The notes beneath the pieces are model-generated. The model was not told the DNA's origin, ran no database searches, and saw only the letters and a program-made list of their open reading frames with translations. Positions 23,264 through 34,244 of a DNA stretch of 64,000 nucleotides are shown here, one piece after another. The first letter of the stretch is position 1; each line of letters starts with the position of its first letter. The position numbers and the translations under genes are program-made. Location of the stretch: contig CM073321.1 of assembly GCA_037043015.1 (NCBI GenBank), positions 33,272,101 through 33,336,100 of the forward strand. Reading direction: 5' to 3'. The stretch is from Bryum argenteum (Eukaryota; Streptophyta; Bryopsida; Bryales; Bryaceae).

Positions 23264-24803
23264 TGTCGCGACCCTAATTACTCCAACTCATTTTTTATTT
23301 TTTTTAGTGAGCCTTACTTGGTAGCAGAATTCCGGCTCACTTAGTTGGTAGCAACCGGTCACGACTTTGCTAACACTTGCATGTGCCCACACACACAATG
23401 TTAGCACCATTCTAAGTCAAGGTGTCCAACCCACCTTGACTCCATAACACATTACCGGATACTCATAACTCATTACCCGGAACTCCCACCAACACATGGG
23501 CATGCCAACCTGGAACTCCCACCAACACATGGGCATGCCACTTGGTGGCACGGGGCGGCCTTCCACAAATGTCCAAGCTCCCAAGGGTGCTACTAATCAC
23601 CCCCGGAGCTAACCGCCCTTATCCATTGTCCAACTTCCCACTAGTCCCCTTCCACTCTTGTTTCTCACCCCATTCGGGACTTTGCCGGAAATCCTCCCGG
23701 AATCCGGCACTAGTTTTCCCGGGGACTAGTTTGGAGCGGGACTCTTTCCAACCCAATGTTGCGGGATGCTCAAGAGCATCCCACAATGCCCAATGTGTAG
23801 GAGTGAGGCTTCATTTCCATGCCTCACCCTTTTGAGCCATTCCCGGTCACTCCCGGGAACCGGCACTACTTATCACGGGGACTAACTTGGAGAGGGACAC
23901 TTTCCAACCCCATGTTTAGAGATGCTCCAAAGCACTCTCCATTTTCCACAAGGTGCGGGAGTGAGACCCCATCCCAAGCCTCACCCCTTGGAGCCACCCC
24001 GGCTCCTCAAGGCACCATGTGCAAGTGCGGAGGGAGACCACCCCTCCTCATAGTAGTCTCTGGAGTCTTCGGTAGGCCCCCCCCTCTTGTGTTGAGGGGC
24101 CTTCCGTGACACACTTTTGTTTTGGAAGACCACCCGTTTTTGCCTTAGCCTCAAAAACGGGCCCTATCTTCTTCTCGGGCTAACTTGTAGCTCAGTTATC
24201 CAAATGGGACGTGCGAGCCCATTTTCGACATCTACTCTTTGAGTAGATGTCGATGGACTCCTCACTTGTCCCAATCAAAGCTTCCATGTGGGAGCTATGC
24301 TCCTCTGAACATTCGGGAGTCTCGGGAGGCAGCAGTCCCGGAGTCCTGAAGTCCCGAAGTCCCGATGCTTTGGTGAGCCATATCTCCCAAAGCATTGCTT
24401 TGCTCCTCACGAGCCTTAGCATTTTGGAAAGATCTTGTCCAGAGCTTTCCACAGACATGCAACATGCCGCCATCCAAGAAGGACGACATTTTGAGTCCCG
24501 AAAGGCAACACTCCTCGAGTCCCGGAGTGTCCCGGAACGCTCTTCAACTTTGGAGAGTCATATCTCATGACTCACAACTCCAAATCGCGCGTTCTTTGGA
24601 CCCATGGGTGCGTGCTCAAACAAGGTTTCCAACCATGTAAGACACGCCACCAAGTTCGTCCCAAGCACAACGCTATTGCGTGCTGTTTGCTCGGGACTCC
24701 CCTTGGTCACTTCACCTTGTCTCTTGCCAAGCCCGGGGCGTCACTCCCGGGGTCCTCTTGGCTCACCACGGTGTTCGGGCATTCTTTGGAAAGGGATGTG
24801 ACA
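23264..24803 (+). mobile_element. Solo LTR, family A, copy 2 (1540 bp)
   Basis: Starts TGTCGCGACCC, ends GGGATGTGACA, exact 5-bp duplication ATCAC at 23259-23263 and 24804-24808. Nearly identical to copy 1 over long stretches, with an extra CATAACTCATTACC-type segment near 23460 and scattered substitutions. Inserted in the C-terminal coding part of locus D. No internal retroelement genes. Confidence 0.92.
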
Positions 24804-25253
24804 ATCACCCTCAAAAGTAGAAGCATGTACTTTTTGTTTCTTTGATAAATCGAGATTTTTCCTTATTGCATTTTCTTTATCACCAACATTGTTGTCATCG
24901 GAATCATCTTCATCATCTTCGGCATCATCTTCATCACTCTCATCCGAATCTTCTATAGATTTCTTTTTATCCAACTAAAGTGGATTTTCATCGGGTAGAG
25001 CTTTTCTAACTTTGTCAACGTAACGTTCTTTCCATTTCTCAACCCTTACTTCCATGTCCAAATTTGATTCTATAAGAATGAGTTGCTTAACTCTACCACT
25101 TATATTTTCAATCAAATGCGAGAATCACTCCATCACCAACATCCAATCTGAAGAAAAGAAATGACTGATCAACTCTTCGACAACCACCGGACAACGAGCA
25201 ATTCAATTCTTTGAGCACATACTCCAACCGTTGGATGGTTCAATATAATAGGA
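24804..25253 (-). pseudogene. Locus D: C-terminal region with acidic tail
   Basis: Coding sense is spread over frames: FSPIILNHPTVGVCAQRIEL (25254-25378 overlap), then SHLIENISGRVKQLILIESN and MEVRVEKWKERYVDKVRKAL, an in-frame TAG and then LDKKKSIEDSDESDEDDAED, a very acidic run followed by Lys-rich sequence. An acidic/basic tail of this kind is common in chromatin-associated proteins; that role is inference. Confidence 0.5.
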
Positions 25254-26522
25254 CTAAATGGTTTGTGGGGCCGTCCTGTTTTCCGCAAAATTTTCTTCCA
25301 AACATGTATTAAGTAGATGTCGGAGGACCACAATATACTGCCCAATAGGAGAAAATTTGACAATGCATTTTGATCCATCTTTAACTATTAAACCAGTAGT
25401 CTTCGATTGAAAACCAAAAATATATGTTCTGATGTGTACAAAATATTCAGGAACATTGTGCAAACCAATGAGATTTTTAATTTGCTCCACATTCTTTCCA
25501 ACATGAAGCATAAAAATCACATTCCAAAGTTGAACGTCTCCTATCCATGATTCTATCTTCTTTATGATTGATGTATACTCTACTTCTGTCCAATAAGCAT
25601 TTGTGGGCTCATAGCGACAATCAAAAAGCCATAATGCACTTCTTCCAAAAGTACCCGCATCACTTGTAAATATAGTATCGCTAGTTTTGACTTCAGTAGA
25701 AAATCTCGATGAATTTGCCCCTTGATAATGAAAAAAGAATTTCCAATTTCCCTCATCATTTCTAGGAATGGCTTTTCCATTGCAAAAAAGTCCCAATCTG
25801 CCTTCAACAATAAATTGATGATGATCAATCACATTGCGCAGTATAAAATCAACATGCTTATGTTGTTTAACATGAGCTGTGTGGGGATTGATATGACACC
25901 ATCGCTTCAAAAACTCAACTCCTTTTGGAATGTCTTTAGCAAAATAATCTAGTGCATCTTTTTCACCAAATTTCTCCACATCGGTTTCTAACCAATTTTT
26001 TTTCACACCCTTCAGATCAATACGTACCGATTCCAACCATTTGAATGTATTTTGAATGCCAACTTTGCACCAATGGGCCAATTCAGGTTCACTCTTATTC
26101 CCGTCAAACCAAAGTGTTTGTTCTTTGTCTTCCGAGTTCACTGTTAATTTTTTAAAAAGCATTATATGTTCATTGGCTGTAAGATCTTGTAAAGGACGTA
26201 GCCAACCAACAAACAAACGCAGACCCTCTGCAATTGAATCTTTCATCTTCTTCCCCTTCTTTGATGCAGTCAATCCAAGCTCTGCATTTTTATGTTCTTT
26301 TGACTTGAATATAAAACCATTGTCATATGCATCGCACATCTCTTTCAACGCTTGCCAACTATCATCCAGAAGTGTCGTCGTAACCGTATAATCACAAAAA
26401 ATTTCCCTCATTTGTAAAATTGAGATTTTGCCATCTCACACCTTTGTGCTTGTAATACTCGGCATCAAACGTAAAAACTTCTTCCGGTTCTCATCTTTGG
26501 CATTTGGTCGACCAAGACTCTC
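25254..26522 (-). pseudogene. Locus D: long central domain
   Basis: Mostly one open frame (385 codons from 26411), e.g. DSWQALKEMCDAYDNGFIFK, EGLRLFVGWLRPLQDLTANE, LKGVKKNWLETDVEKFGEKD and HHQFIVEGRLGLFCNGKAIP. Upstream, 26414-26522 reads ESLGRPNAKDENRKKFLRLM with a TGA, in the same frame. No named domain recognised. The good codon quality suggests recent inactivation. Confidence 0.55.
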
Positions 26523-26790
26523 TCATAGTATTTTTGCTTTCTCAAGCATTTCTCCCGTTGTACTATGATATATTCTCTCCGTTGTAATGTCATTTAATCC
26601 TGTTGATGTGAAAAGATATGTAATTTGATTATCATACAACACAATAGTTGTCGGCCGTCGTGCAAATATTCTATTATAATCTTCTTGAGAAATCTTTCCA
26701 GCCAAAAGATCATTTTTGACCAACACATTACAAGCATGTTGTACGTGTTGTCCATCAACAGGCTCCCATGTTATACGGTTGAAAAAACAT
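26523..26790 (-). pseudogene. Locus D: ParB-like core (DGQHV motif)
   Basis: After a frameshift near 26790 the frame reads TWEPVDGQHVQHACNVLVKN, then ARRPTTIVLYDNQITYLFTS and TGLNDITTERIYHSTTGEML. The V-D-G-Q-H motif followed by a helix and later strand matches the arrangement in C1 and G. ParB-like nucleases and sulfiredoxins share this G-x-H-R type loop. Here His is kept and the Arg is Val. Ends at TGA 26523-26525. Confidence 0.5.
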
Positions 26791-27274
26791 TGTCTTGAAC
26801 CCGATTAAGACCTTGCAATACTTGAAGCATAAATGAACAAAGAGAATTTTGAGTCTTGTGGAGGTCATTCCACCATTTTTGAGTTTTGGAAATTCCGGTT
26901 ACTTTCATTCCGTCCACATCAGAAACATCCCCAATAATATTTGGACACTTTAAAACATAAGAAGTAACATGGTAGGATTTTGAGTTGATAAAAATCTCAG
27001 ATGAATCACCATCCAAAGTATATGCAGGAGATACAATTTTTAGAACAGTTTCTTCTTTCGACCAAGCTTTAGAACACCATACTCTTTTTTGAAGCCACGG
27101 GAAGGTAGAAATCTTCAAAATCACCCGATTTTCATCACGTGTTAGAAACCATCCATAGTCTTTGAAAGCTATGGAAGGTCTCATAACCTTCTTTGGAGGG
27201 GCCTCTGAAGGCCCACCCTCTTTGTTGGGAATGAAAAAACCTTCCAAAATCCATATGTAAATGCACGGTAACAA
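26791..27274 (-). pseudogene. Locus D: N-terminal domain
   Basis: Reads MRPSIAFKDYGWFLTRDENR, FPWLQKRVWCSKAWSKEETV, YHVTSYVLKCPNIIGDVSDV and KTQKWWNDLHKTQNSLCSFM. Trp- and Lys-rich with no motif I can name. The first exon or start codon is uncertain: ATG 27272-27274 is possible but upstream exons may be missing. Palindromic repeats begin about 200 bp upstream. Confidence 0.45.
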
Positions 27275-27482
27275 AACAAAAAGAAGAAGTCAATAAACAT
27301 GAAAATCACTAAAATAAATAGATTATATTCTTACAAAAAGAGTACAATAAAATTAATCTCTGGGAAACGAAATCAAAATCAGATGCAAATAAAGAAAGAC
27401 CGAGATATGCCTAATCGTTACTAACCTTGAGAACAAAAACCTATAGTTATCAATAAAACTAAAACGAACATTAAACACTCAA

Positions 27483-28495
27483 GGGTGAGGCATGTGCCTC
27501 ACCCTCGAAATTTTCAATGAAGACATAAGATAACTAGATTTACAATTACATGCAAAGAAGGTGAGGCACATGCCTAACCTTTACAAACATTGGAAGCAAA
27601 AAGCAAATGTTATCGATAAAAAGAAAATAAAAATTATTAAACACTCAAGGGTAACGCATGAGCCTCACTCTCAAAATCTTCTACATGAGAATTAGAAACG
27701 TAGGATTACAATAACATGTAAAGAAGTTGAGGCACATGGTTTACTCTTCCAAACCATAAAAGCAAAAACTAAATGTTAATAATCAAAAGAAATAAAATTC
27801 TTAAACACTGGTGAGGCATGTGCCACCCTCAAAAACTTCAATGAAGAATTAAGATAACTAGATTTACAATTACATGCAAAGATGGTGAGTCACATGCCTT
27901 ACCCTTACAAACCTTGAGAGCACAAACTAAATGTTATCTATCAAAAGAAATAAAAATTATGAAACACTCAAAGGTGAGGCATGTACTTCATCCTCAAAAT
28001 CTTCCATGTGAGAATTAGAGACCTTGGATTACAATAACATGCAAAGAAGGTGAGACACATGCCTCACCCTTCTAAATCTTGAGACCAAAAACCAAATGTG
28101 AGCACTAAAAAGAAATAAAGATTATTATGCACTCAAGGGTGAGGCATGTGCCTCACCCTCGAAGTCTTCCATGTGGGAATTAGAGAGGTAGGATTAAATT
28201 AACGTGCAAAGAAGGTGAGGCACATGCCTCACCCTTAGAGACTTCGAGAGCAGGAAGCAAATGTCATCAACTAATAAAAATAAAGAAAAAATGAAGCACT
28301 CATGAGTGAGGCATATGCCTCACCTCATAAACCTTGATGTTATGAACAATAAGATTTTAAATTTTAGACACTCAAAGGGGAGGCATGTTCCTCACCCTGA
28401 AAGTCTTCTATGTGGAAGTAGACATCTAGATTACAATTACATGAAAAGAAGGTGAGGCACATGCCTCACCTTTTCAAGTGTTGAGAGCCTTTTAT
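27483..28495. repeat. Tandem array, ~166-bp units, with GTGAGGCAYRTGCCTCAC palindromes
   Basis: About six units start near 27483, 27650, 27815, 27975, 28137 and 28305. Most carry two palindromes of opposite flavour (GGCATGTGCC, then GGCACATGCC) separated by AATTAGAxxxTAGGATTACA-type spacers. Perfect 22-bp palindromes at 27483-27504 and 28137-28158, and a perfect 20-bp one at 28214-28233; others are degenerate. An isolated copy lies near 28713-28732. The array sits in the 5' flank (or a first intron) of locus D. Confidence 0.85.
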
Positions 28496-30223
28496 CTGTA
28501 TTTGGTAATGATAATAAAGTTCAATCAAGTTTGAAATTAAATTCTTACTAAGAATTACAGAAATTGAAATAAAATTTGTAGCAAGTATGTGAAGTAAGAT
28601 TTGCAACTTATATTTGGTATATTTTTATAATAAATTGTTATGAGAGGTTGGATTTGATACAATAAGGGAGGTTTGTGATATTATGAACATCATAATCAGA
28701 TTGGAAGTCAAGTAGTGAGGCATGTGCCTCACTCAAAAAAATGTGCTAAGACATAAAAAATCAGATTCTAAGAGTGAGAGTAAGTAGAATATATATATTT
28801 GAATTTACAAGTAAGGTGTGAATTTAGTTACACACATTTCAGAATGCAGATGTATAAATTGTGTCGACATAGAAGTAATATAACACATGAATCATAAATC
28901 CAAAAAATCTCTAATTATGCTTGCGAGTTTCAAACATACAATGACACATAGTTTTAGTTGAGATTTGAAATTGTGATGTGCACATAATAACAATTAAATG
29001 ATTGTGTAGATGAATACTAAATGCATCTCAAAACTCTAAAAATTCAGATCTAGATGTAAATGAAATCTGAAAAGCTTGAAGCTTACCCTAATCAGAGTGC
29101 TGATATGATAAATACAGCAGTGAGTGTGTTGAAAACTTGTGGTGAGAAGTACTACAAAGAAGGTTGCTGGTAGGCTGAAATTTGTATTTTATGAAGTTTG
29201 AAGTGCTGAGATATGTAGGAAGGAGATCAAAGGTTTAGTAGTCGCAAACGAGATGATCTACATATGTAAATGATGGAGTTCAGTTTGTAAGTTGTACCAA
29301 AGCGAAGGTGAAGGCGACGACGTTATGAATCAACACAATACAAGATCCACTACTCTGCACGCAAAGGAATGTGATTTTCAGAGGAAAGAAGCGCAGCAAA
29401 AGCAAGGAGGCGGCACAAAACTTAGGAGGCGGCGGCGAAAACCTAAGACGGCAGCGCAGCGGAGAAAAAAAGCAAAGAAGAGGAGAAAACGGTAGGACAA
29501 AGCGAAAACACATCCTAAACCCTAGACGATCGTTTGAGTTTTTTTAATTTTTATCAATTCATTTTCTTTTAGGTCTGAAAGGCTGTATAGTTTTAATTTA
29601 TTCAAATTGAAGAATTTTAACGTGAAATTTTTTGGGAGTGCCGATGGCACTATATATATAGAATTTTTTGAAATGAAATAGAATTTCATTAAATATGGCA
29701 TTTGATATGGAAAATAAAATTATGGAGACATCCTCATGATATAATTTACTCTTGTATATGTTGTGAGATTAAAATTTACATTATTATGAATGTTTCTCCA
29801 TACATGGTTTAAAAATTTGAATTTTTGAGGTCATCCGACATCACACAACATTGGAAAATTTTACTTCAAGAAGGTGAGGTATATGCTACATTATAGCATT
29901 GATAATTTGTTTTACTAAATGGTTGGGCATGTGCAACATCAATTCCTCTACTCAGTTCTTCATAATTATGCATTATAAATTTCGTTGTGTTTAAACAAGG
30001 TGCCGCAAATGATACAGCTTTAGTGATGGGTAAGGCACATGTCACACCTTTTACGAGAAAAATAACCTCTGTTAAAATTTATTTGACTTGTATTTATGAG
30101 GGGTTAAGATACGTGCTACACCATGTTTTACCTCCTACTCATTTTATGAATTTGAATGCTATGCTTAGGAGTAAAACACATGCTACACCTCATATGACAT
30201 TTATTAACTTCGTTCAAATTCAA
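28496..30223. other. AT-rich spacer between D and H, no clear gene
   Basis: Holds degenerate single copies of the GAGGCA..TGCC motif (e.g. 28713-28732, 29875, 30030) and a purine-rich block at 29330-29500 that opens a basic frame on plus and a Pro/Leu/Phe-rich one on minus; neither looks like a protein. The block could be a first exon or 5' untranslated region of D, which reads away from it. Confidence 0.4.
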
Positions 30224-30817
30224 GAGGTGAGGCACATGCCACACCCCTCCGGAGAATATTTTCTCTTGCTAGAATCTCAAGGGGTGAGGCACATGCCAAC
30301 CCCTCCCATCAATATTCTTTTTTGCTAGAATCTCAAGGAATGTGGCACATGCCACACCGCCCCGAAGAATAATTTTCCATGCTAGAATCTCAAAGAGTGA
30401 GGCACATGTCACACCCCTCTCGACAATATTTGTGCGTGGTAGAATCTCAAGGGGTAAAAGACATGCCACATCCAGCCGGAGAATATTTTTTCATGCTAGA
30501 ATCTCAAATGGTGAGGCACATGCCACACCCTTCCAAAGAATATTTTTTCTTGCTAGAATCTCAAGGGGTGAGGCACATGCCACATCCCTCCCGACAATAT
30601 TATTCCTAGCTAGAATTCCAGAGTGGGGCACACGCCACACCCTTCCGGAGAATATTTTTCTATACTAAAATCTCAAGGTTGAGGCACATGCCACACCCCT
30701 CCCGACAATATTTGTGCGTGTTAGAATCTCAAATGGTGAGGCATATGCTACACCCCTCCCGACAATATCTGTGCTTGCTAGAATTTCAAGAGGTGAGGCA
30801 CATGCCACACCCACTTT
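30224..30817. repeat. 57-bp tandem array with GTGAGGCACATGCCACACC motif
   Basis: About eleven units with a period of 55-57 bp, each with the motif, a CCCTCCxxAxAATATT block and GCTAGAATCTCAAG. Because 57 is divisible by three, long meaningless frames open across it (30342-30668). The motif shares its GTGAGGCACATGCC half with the array at 27483-28495 but the right half is CACACC rather than CTCACC, so it is only partly palindromic. Lies directly 5' of locus H. Confidence 0.88.
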
Positions 30818-30956
30818 GACAGTAGATAAATTTTCTTGTATTTAGAAAACTGAGGCATATATTATAGCATCTCTTTAGATTATTCTTGACCTACGTAAAA
30901 CTCTCAATGTTTTATTACATGTTTTTATGATGTTTTTGTTTTTTGTTATGACCAGG

Positions 30957-31787
30957 GATTGAAGCTATGGAAGGTGGACTTCGAAATGGATCACCCTCAT
31001 TTGTTCGACATCGCAGATATAGAAATTCCGAGATCCAATTTAATAACCTGCTCCATTCTCAAAACCCAAGGTATGTTTTTGTTCATGACATTCATGAAAA
31101 ACAAGTTGGAGGTGGACTGCTACAGGATATGGTTGTTGGAGATACACTACATGGTAAACCACTATCTCCTGACGATGCAGTGGTTTTTGTACAACAAATT
31201 ATAATTCCTGAAACACGAGTTCATCATTGAATTTGGTATATATGAGTGATTGTCTTTACAAGTTTATTCAATGGCCTAGATCCCAAATCCAAGAATTTCA
31301 AGTATCAACAGCTCCTGAATTCAATTTGGAGCCTACTAGCGTGGACTTTATTCCATCACCGCTTATGAGCCAAATGTCAAATTCCTCTACTGGTGACCGT
31401 TCATCTTTTAGACATACTATGGAAGGATTACCTGAATCTCATCGTCGCCGTTCATATATTCATAGAACTCGACCAAATAGAAGTCCTATGGGCCTTTGCA
31501 TAATGGTGTTTCTAGAGCTAATAAAGTTACATTAAATGCAATACGTGAAACAAAAGTGACAAAGCCATGTTCTAAAGAATGTCTTTAAAATATAGACAAA
31601 CATGATCTTTTATCTTTGCGGTATCAAGCATCGGGTATGACAAAGTATAAAGGTAAAGCTTGTTAGATTCTCACAACTCTTCGAGGATTTAGAATTTCAT
31701 CTCCAAATGCACCAATGCGAATGAAATTTGAAGCAAGAATAGTTGGCCAAAACGTATGTATTGCATGTTTTGTAAGTGCAGTAAACA
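30957..31787 (+). pseudogene. Locus H: degenerate gene, possibly transposase-derived
   Basis: After a TTATGACCAG acceptor the frame reads EAMEGGLRNGSPSFVRHRRY and YVFVHDIHEKQVGGGLLQDM to 31230; a second frame continues to 31535 (SPLMSQMSNSSTGDRSSFRH). A third frame, 31523-31790, reads TKPCSKECL, TAA, NIDKHDLLSLRYQASGMTKY, TAG, LTTLRGFRISSPNAPMRMKF and GQNVCIACFVSAVN. The Cys-poor cluster plus basic helix and a second Cys pair recall N-terminal regions of plant transposase-like proteins. Weak, by eye only. Divergent from locus D. Confidence 0.3.
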
Positions 31788-32052
31788 CGTAATTCGTTAT
31801 AATGGGAATATATACTGATTTTGGTAATTAGGGGGACTTCCATTTAGATCGATTCTGACCTGATTAGTTACCAAATCACCAGGTTTTTACTGATAATGAT
31901 GAATTTTCTCAATATAAAAGACAATCATAGAAAAGAATTCATAATGCAAGCTAAGAAATATGCTCCCCCAAGAGAAAGTTTTATTGATATGAAAGCACAA
32001 ATACAATTTATTGGTGTAATTGTAGACCTCCAACAGGTAGGCATTCTATTAT

Positions 32053-32745
32053 CTACCAATTACGACGTGGCGGAGAGGAGGTATCACCACAAGAATCTTT
32101 CTTAGTGAATACAAGATCCTCACTACGTGTGTATTTAGAGAAGGCAAGTTCGTCGATCTCCATAAGCCCACCACTTCTACGACGCTTCGGTGCACATCTA
32201 GGTAATAGACGGTGAGTCTCAGACGAAAATCGTGTTGGATGAACGCGAGTGTTTGCCTCAAGAGATAAGGAGCAATGAGCCACAGTATATGGCAAGTAAC
32301 TATTTAGCTCGAATCGAGCTAAATAGGCACGGCCATCGACGACGGGGTTGCGTAATACAACTTCACCTTGGGGTGCCGCTGCAACCGAGGTCATTACACC
32401 GATTCGATCATGGCAGGTTGCAATAATTGGTTAAATCTGAATAGGGGGACTGTCTACTACACCGTCATCGTCATTATCCATGTCCTCCTTCGTATAATCT
32501 ACAGCCGACGCGTCGTCCGGAGCACAGTAGATCAATCGTCCTCGCATTCGTTCCGAGAAAGTTCTGGAATCCTCACTTGTAATAGAAGGGTCGGACATCG
32601 TTGAAGGACCAATTACAAGATTTGCTTGCAAAGCACATAGTGGAGGTGGAGAGAGCTGGCGTCCAACGGCAGCAACCTGGTTTATAACCACACCCATTTT
32701 AGAAAGTGAGTCCATGACACTAAGTGCAATGAAAAAGGTACACAA
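32053..32745 (-). pseudogene. Locus C2: sequence downstream of the HAD-like domain
   Basis: Two open stretches, 32431-32745 (ending in an acidic run DYTKEDMDNDDDGVVDSP) and 32053-32394 (with LARFELN from the palindrome). A palindrome copy lies at 32303-32323 (TTAGCTCGAATCGAGCTAA). Probably decayed 3' exons or untranslated sequence of C2; no domain. Confidence 0.3.
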
Positions 32746-32962
32746 TATAACAACGCATTTAATCAGGTATGTCGAGGGGGAGATTCACCAATCGATCTAC
32801 GATATATCTCCATCTAAGCAACCGATAAACATAAGGTTTCTAGGGTAAAGATCAGAATAATACCAATGATGAAAGTATTTAAGGCAAATTCTTCCCACTG
32901 ATTCGGTCCTGATTCCACAAATATGGAAGATTACGGCTCAAGAGCATATACAACTCTGAGTC

Positions 32963-33613
32963 CTACGACAGTTCATTATGCGTGGGTCTACGATGGCGCA
33001 TAGTCTCGAGAAAATTTTCAGGACCGTTCAAATGCACGGAAAGACATATCTCGCCTATCCTCTTTAATAAGTCGGACTTTGGCTCCTCTGGACAGGAATG
33101 GTTCCACGGAAAAGTGAAAAGTGTGTTCTTTGTGGGAACCGCAATGCAAGTCTCAGGCTTGGAATCGACAATGAGCAAGTTATCGTCATTGAAATTGGCA
33201 CCCTTCCTAGGATACAACCGCCGTCGAGGATATTTTAAGAGGATGGGATTTGTCGTGCCAGGGTACTTGGCAAATGCGTAATTCTCCAACAACAGATTAT
33301 CGCATTGGTTGGAAGCCAAGACAAGTCGAGGGGCAGCGTCTGACTTCGAGAACAAAAAGGAGCAGAGTCCATGGACAACCTTAGGCTCTAGGGTACTCCA
33401 GACGTGGATGTGGCAAAACAAATTTAGTAAGCGAAGGAACCAGGTCAACCCGGGACGACAGTAGACGACCCTGCCGGCAACTAAGGTTGGGACGGTGGAG
33501 GAAAACACCGGAGGATTATTGGGATCCGGAAAAGACAGGCACTCTGCAGGCGTTGGGGTAGACACAGAGGCCATCGAACATAGGACCCCATCCAACTCCA
33601 ACATCACATTCAA
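32963..33613 (-). pseudogene. Locus C2: FCP1/NIF-like HAD domain
   Basis: Residues 5-11 LELDGVL match the first HAD motif; 53-60 RPGLTWFL, 70-80 HVWSTLEPKVV (motif II) and 143-156 with LIVDSKPETC (motif III) follow at the right spacing for FCP1/SCP-type phosphatases. The nucleophile Asp is Glu (LELDG for DLDG) and the motif III Asp pair is V-D, so catalysis is unlikely. C1 carries a paralogue at 17200-17742 with different changes. The 217-codon frame is intact; ATG 33611-33613 may be internal to a longer exon. Confidence 0.6.
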
Positions 33614-34244
33614 CTACTTGGGCTTGGATCGTAAATGACTGCGGGAAATATGCGTAATGGGTAGCTCGGGCGAGATACGCTGTTTGGGATGTTTGGACGG
33701 TCCTGCCTGCAGTGAGGGAACACGTAACAATGGCAAATGGTATTAAAACAAGAGGGTGTGTACCTTGCAAAATGCTGAAGTATGCAAAGAACTGCAAGCA
33801 CTGATTGGGTATTCAACCGCAACACCCAGAGGTAACATGAGGTGGTTGGTGGGGGATTTTAAAGCAATCGGACGGAACAAGGTATTCAGAAGGGGGGCCT
33901 GGTAGAAAAGGACGATGTTTAGGGCCTTGTAATGAGAAGAACGCAGACTCACTGAAGACAAAAAGTGATGTGAAATGAAAGAGTCTCAATTTTATTGAAT
34001 GATGTTTCAATAAGTACTACGATTATAAGTGTACTATGTACAAAAAGCGAAACAGCATCCAATAATTCGGAGACTACTTGTCGACCTACTCATCGCCATC
34101 GGTGCCGGACTCCTGTCATACAAGGAGCGTCGGCTTTAAGATTACTAAATGCGAAAACTTCAAGACATGAGGGAATAGCAGAGCAACTGCCATAACCAGC
34201 AACGATCACAAAGACAGAGAGAAGGAAAGGATAGTAAGTAACCT
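33614..34244 (-). other. Locus C2: presumed intron between acidic exon and HAD exon
   Basis: Open frames here overlap each other and show no conserved motif. The upstream exon ends at a CAAGAG/GTTACT donor near 34245. No palindrome copy seen. Confidence 0.4.

Larger units (their letters stand above)
23088..27274 (-). pseudogene. Locus D: broken ParB-like gene, interrupted by a solo LTR
   Basis: Transcribed leftwards. Blocks in order: N-terminal domain (26791-27274), ParB-like core (26523-26790), long central region (25254-26522), then a C-terminal region ending in an acidic, Lys-rich tail (24804-25253 and 23088-23263) split by the LTR at 23264-24803. Defects: frameshift near 26790, TGA at 26523-26525 and about 26436, TAG at 25254-25256, further shifts at 25000-25250 and an in-frame TAG near 24975. 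Palindrome-rich repeats lie upstream at 27483-28495. Shares the core with loci G and C1. Confidence 0.55.

Noticed and set aside
24192..24570. Frames of 90-107 codons on both strands inside solo LTR copy 2
   Set aside because: They lie wholly inside the LTR, overlap each other and are broken in the other copies.
29280..29513. Frames rich in Leu/Pro/Phe (minus) or Arg/Lys (plus)
   Set aside because: A purine-rich stretch opens both strands; no motif, no partner in other loci.
30342..30668. 108-codon frame with repeated HATxxxRIFF units
   Set aside because: Created by the 57-bp tandem repeat, whose period is divisible by three.
30224..30817. CRISPR-like look: partly palindromic repeats with spacers
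   Set aside because: Spacers are also repeated, repeats are degenerate, no cas genes, and the setting is a plant genome. The same holds for 27483-28495 and 46245-46911.
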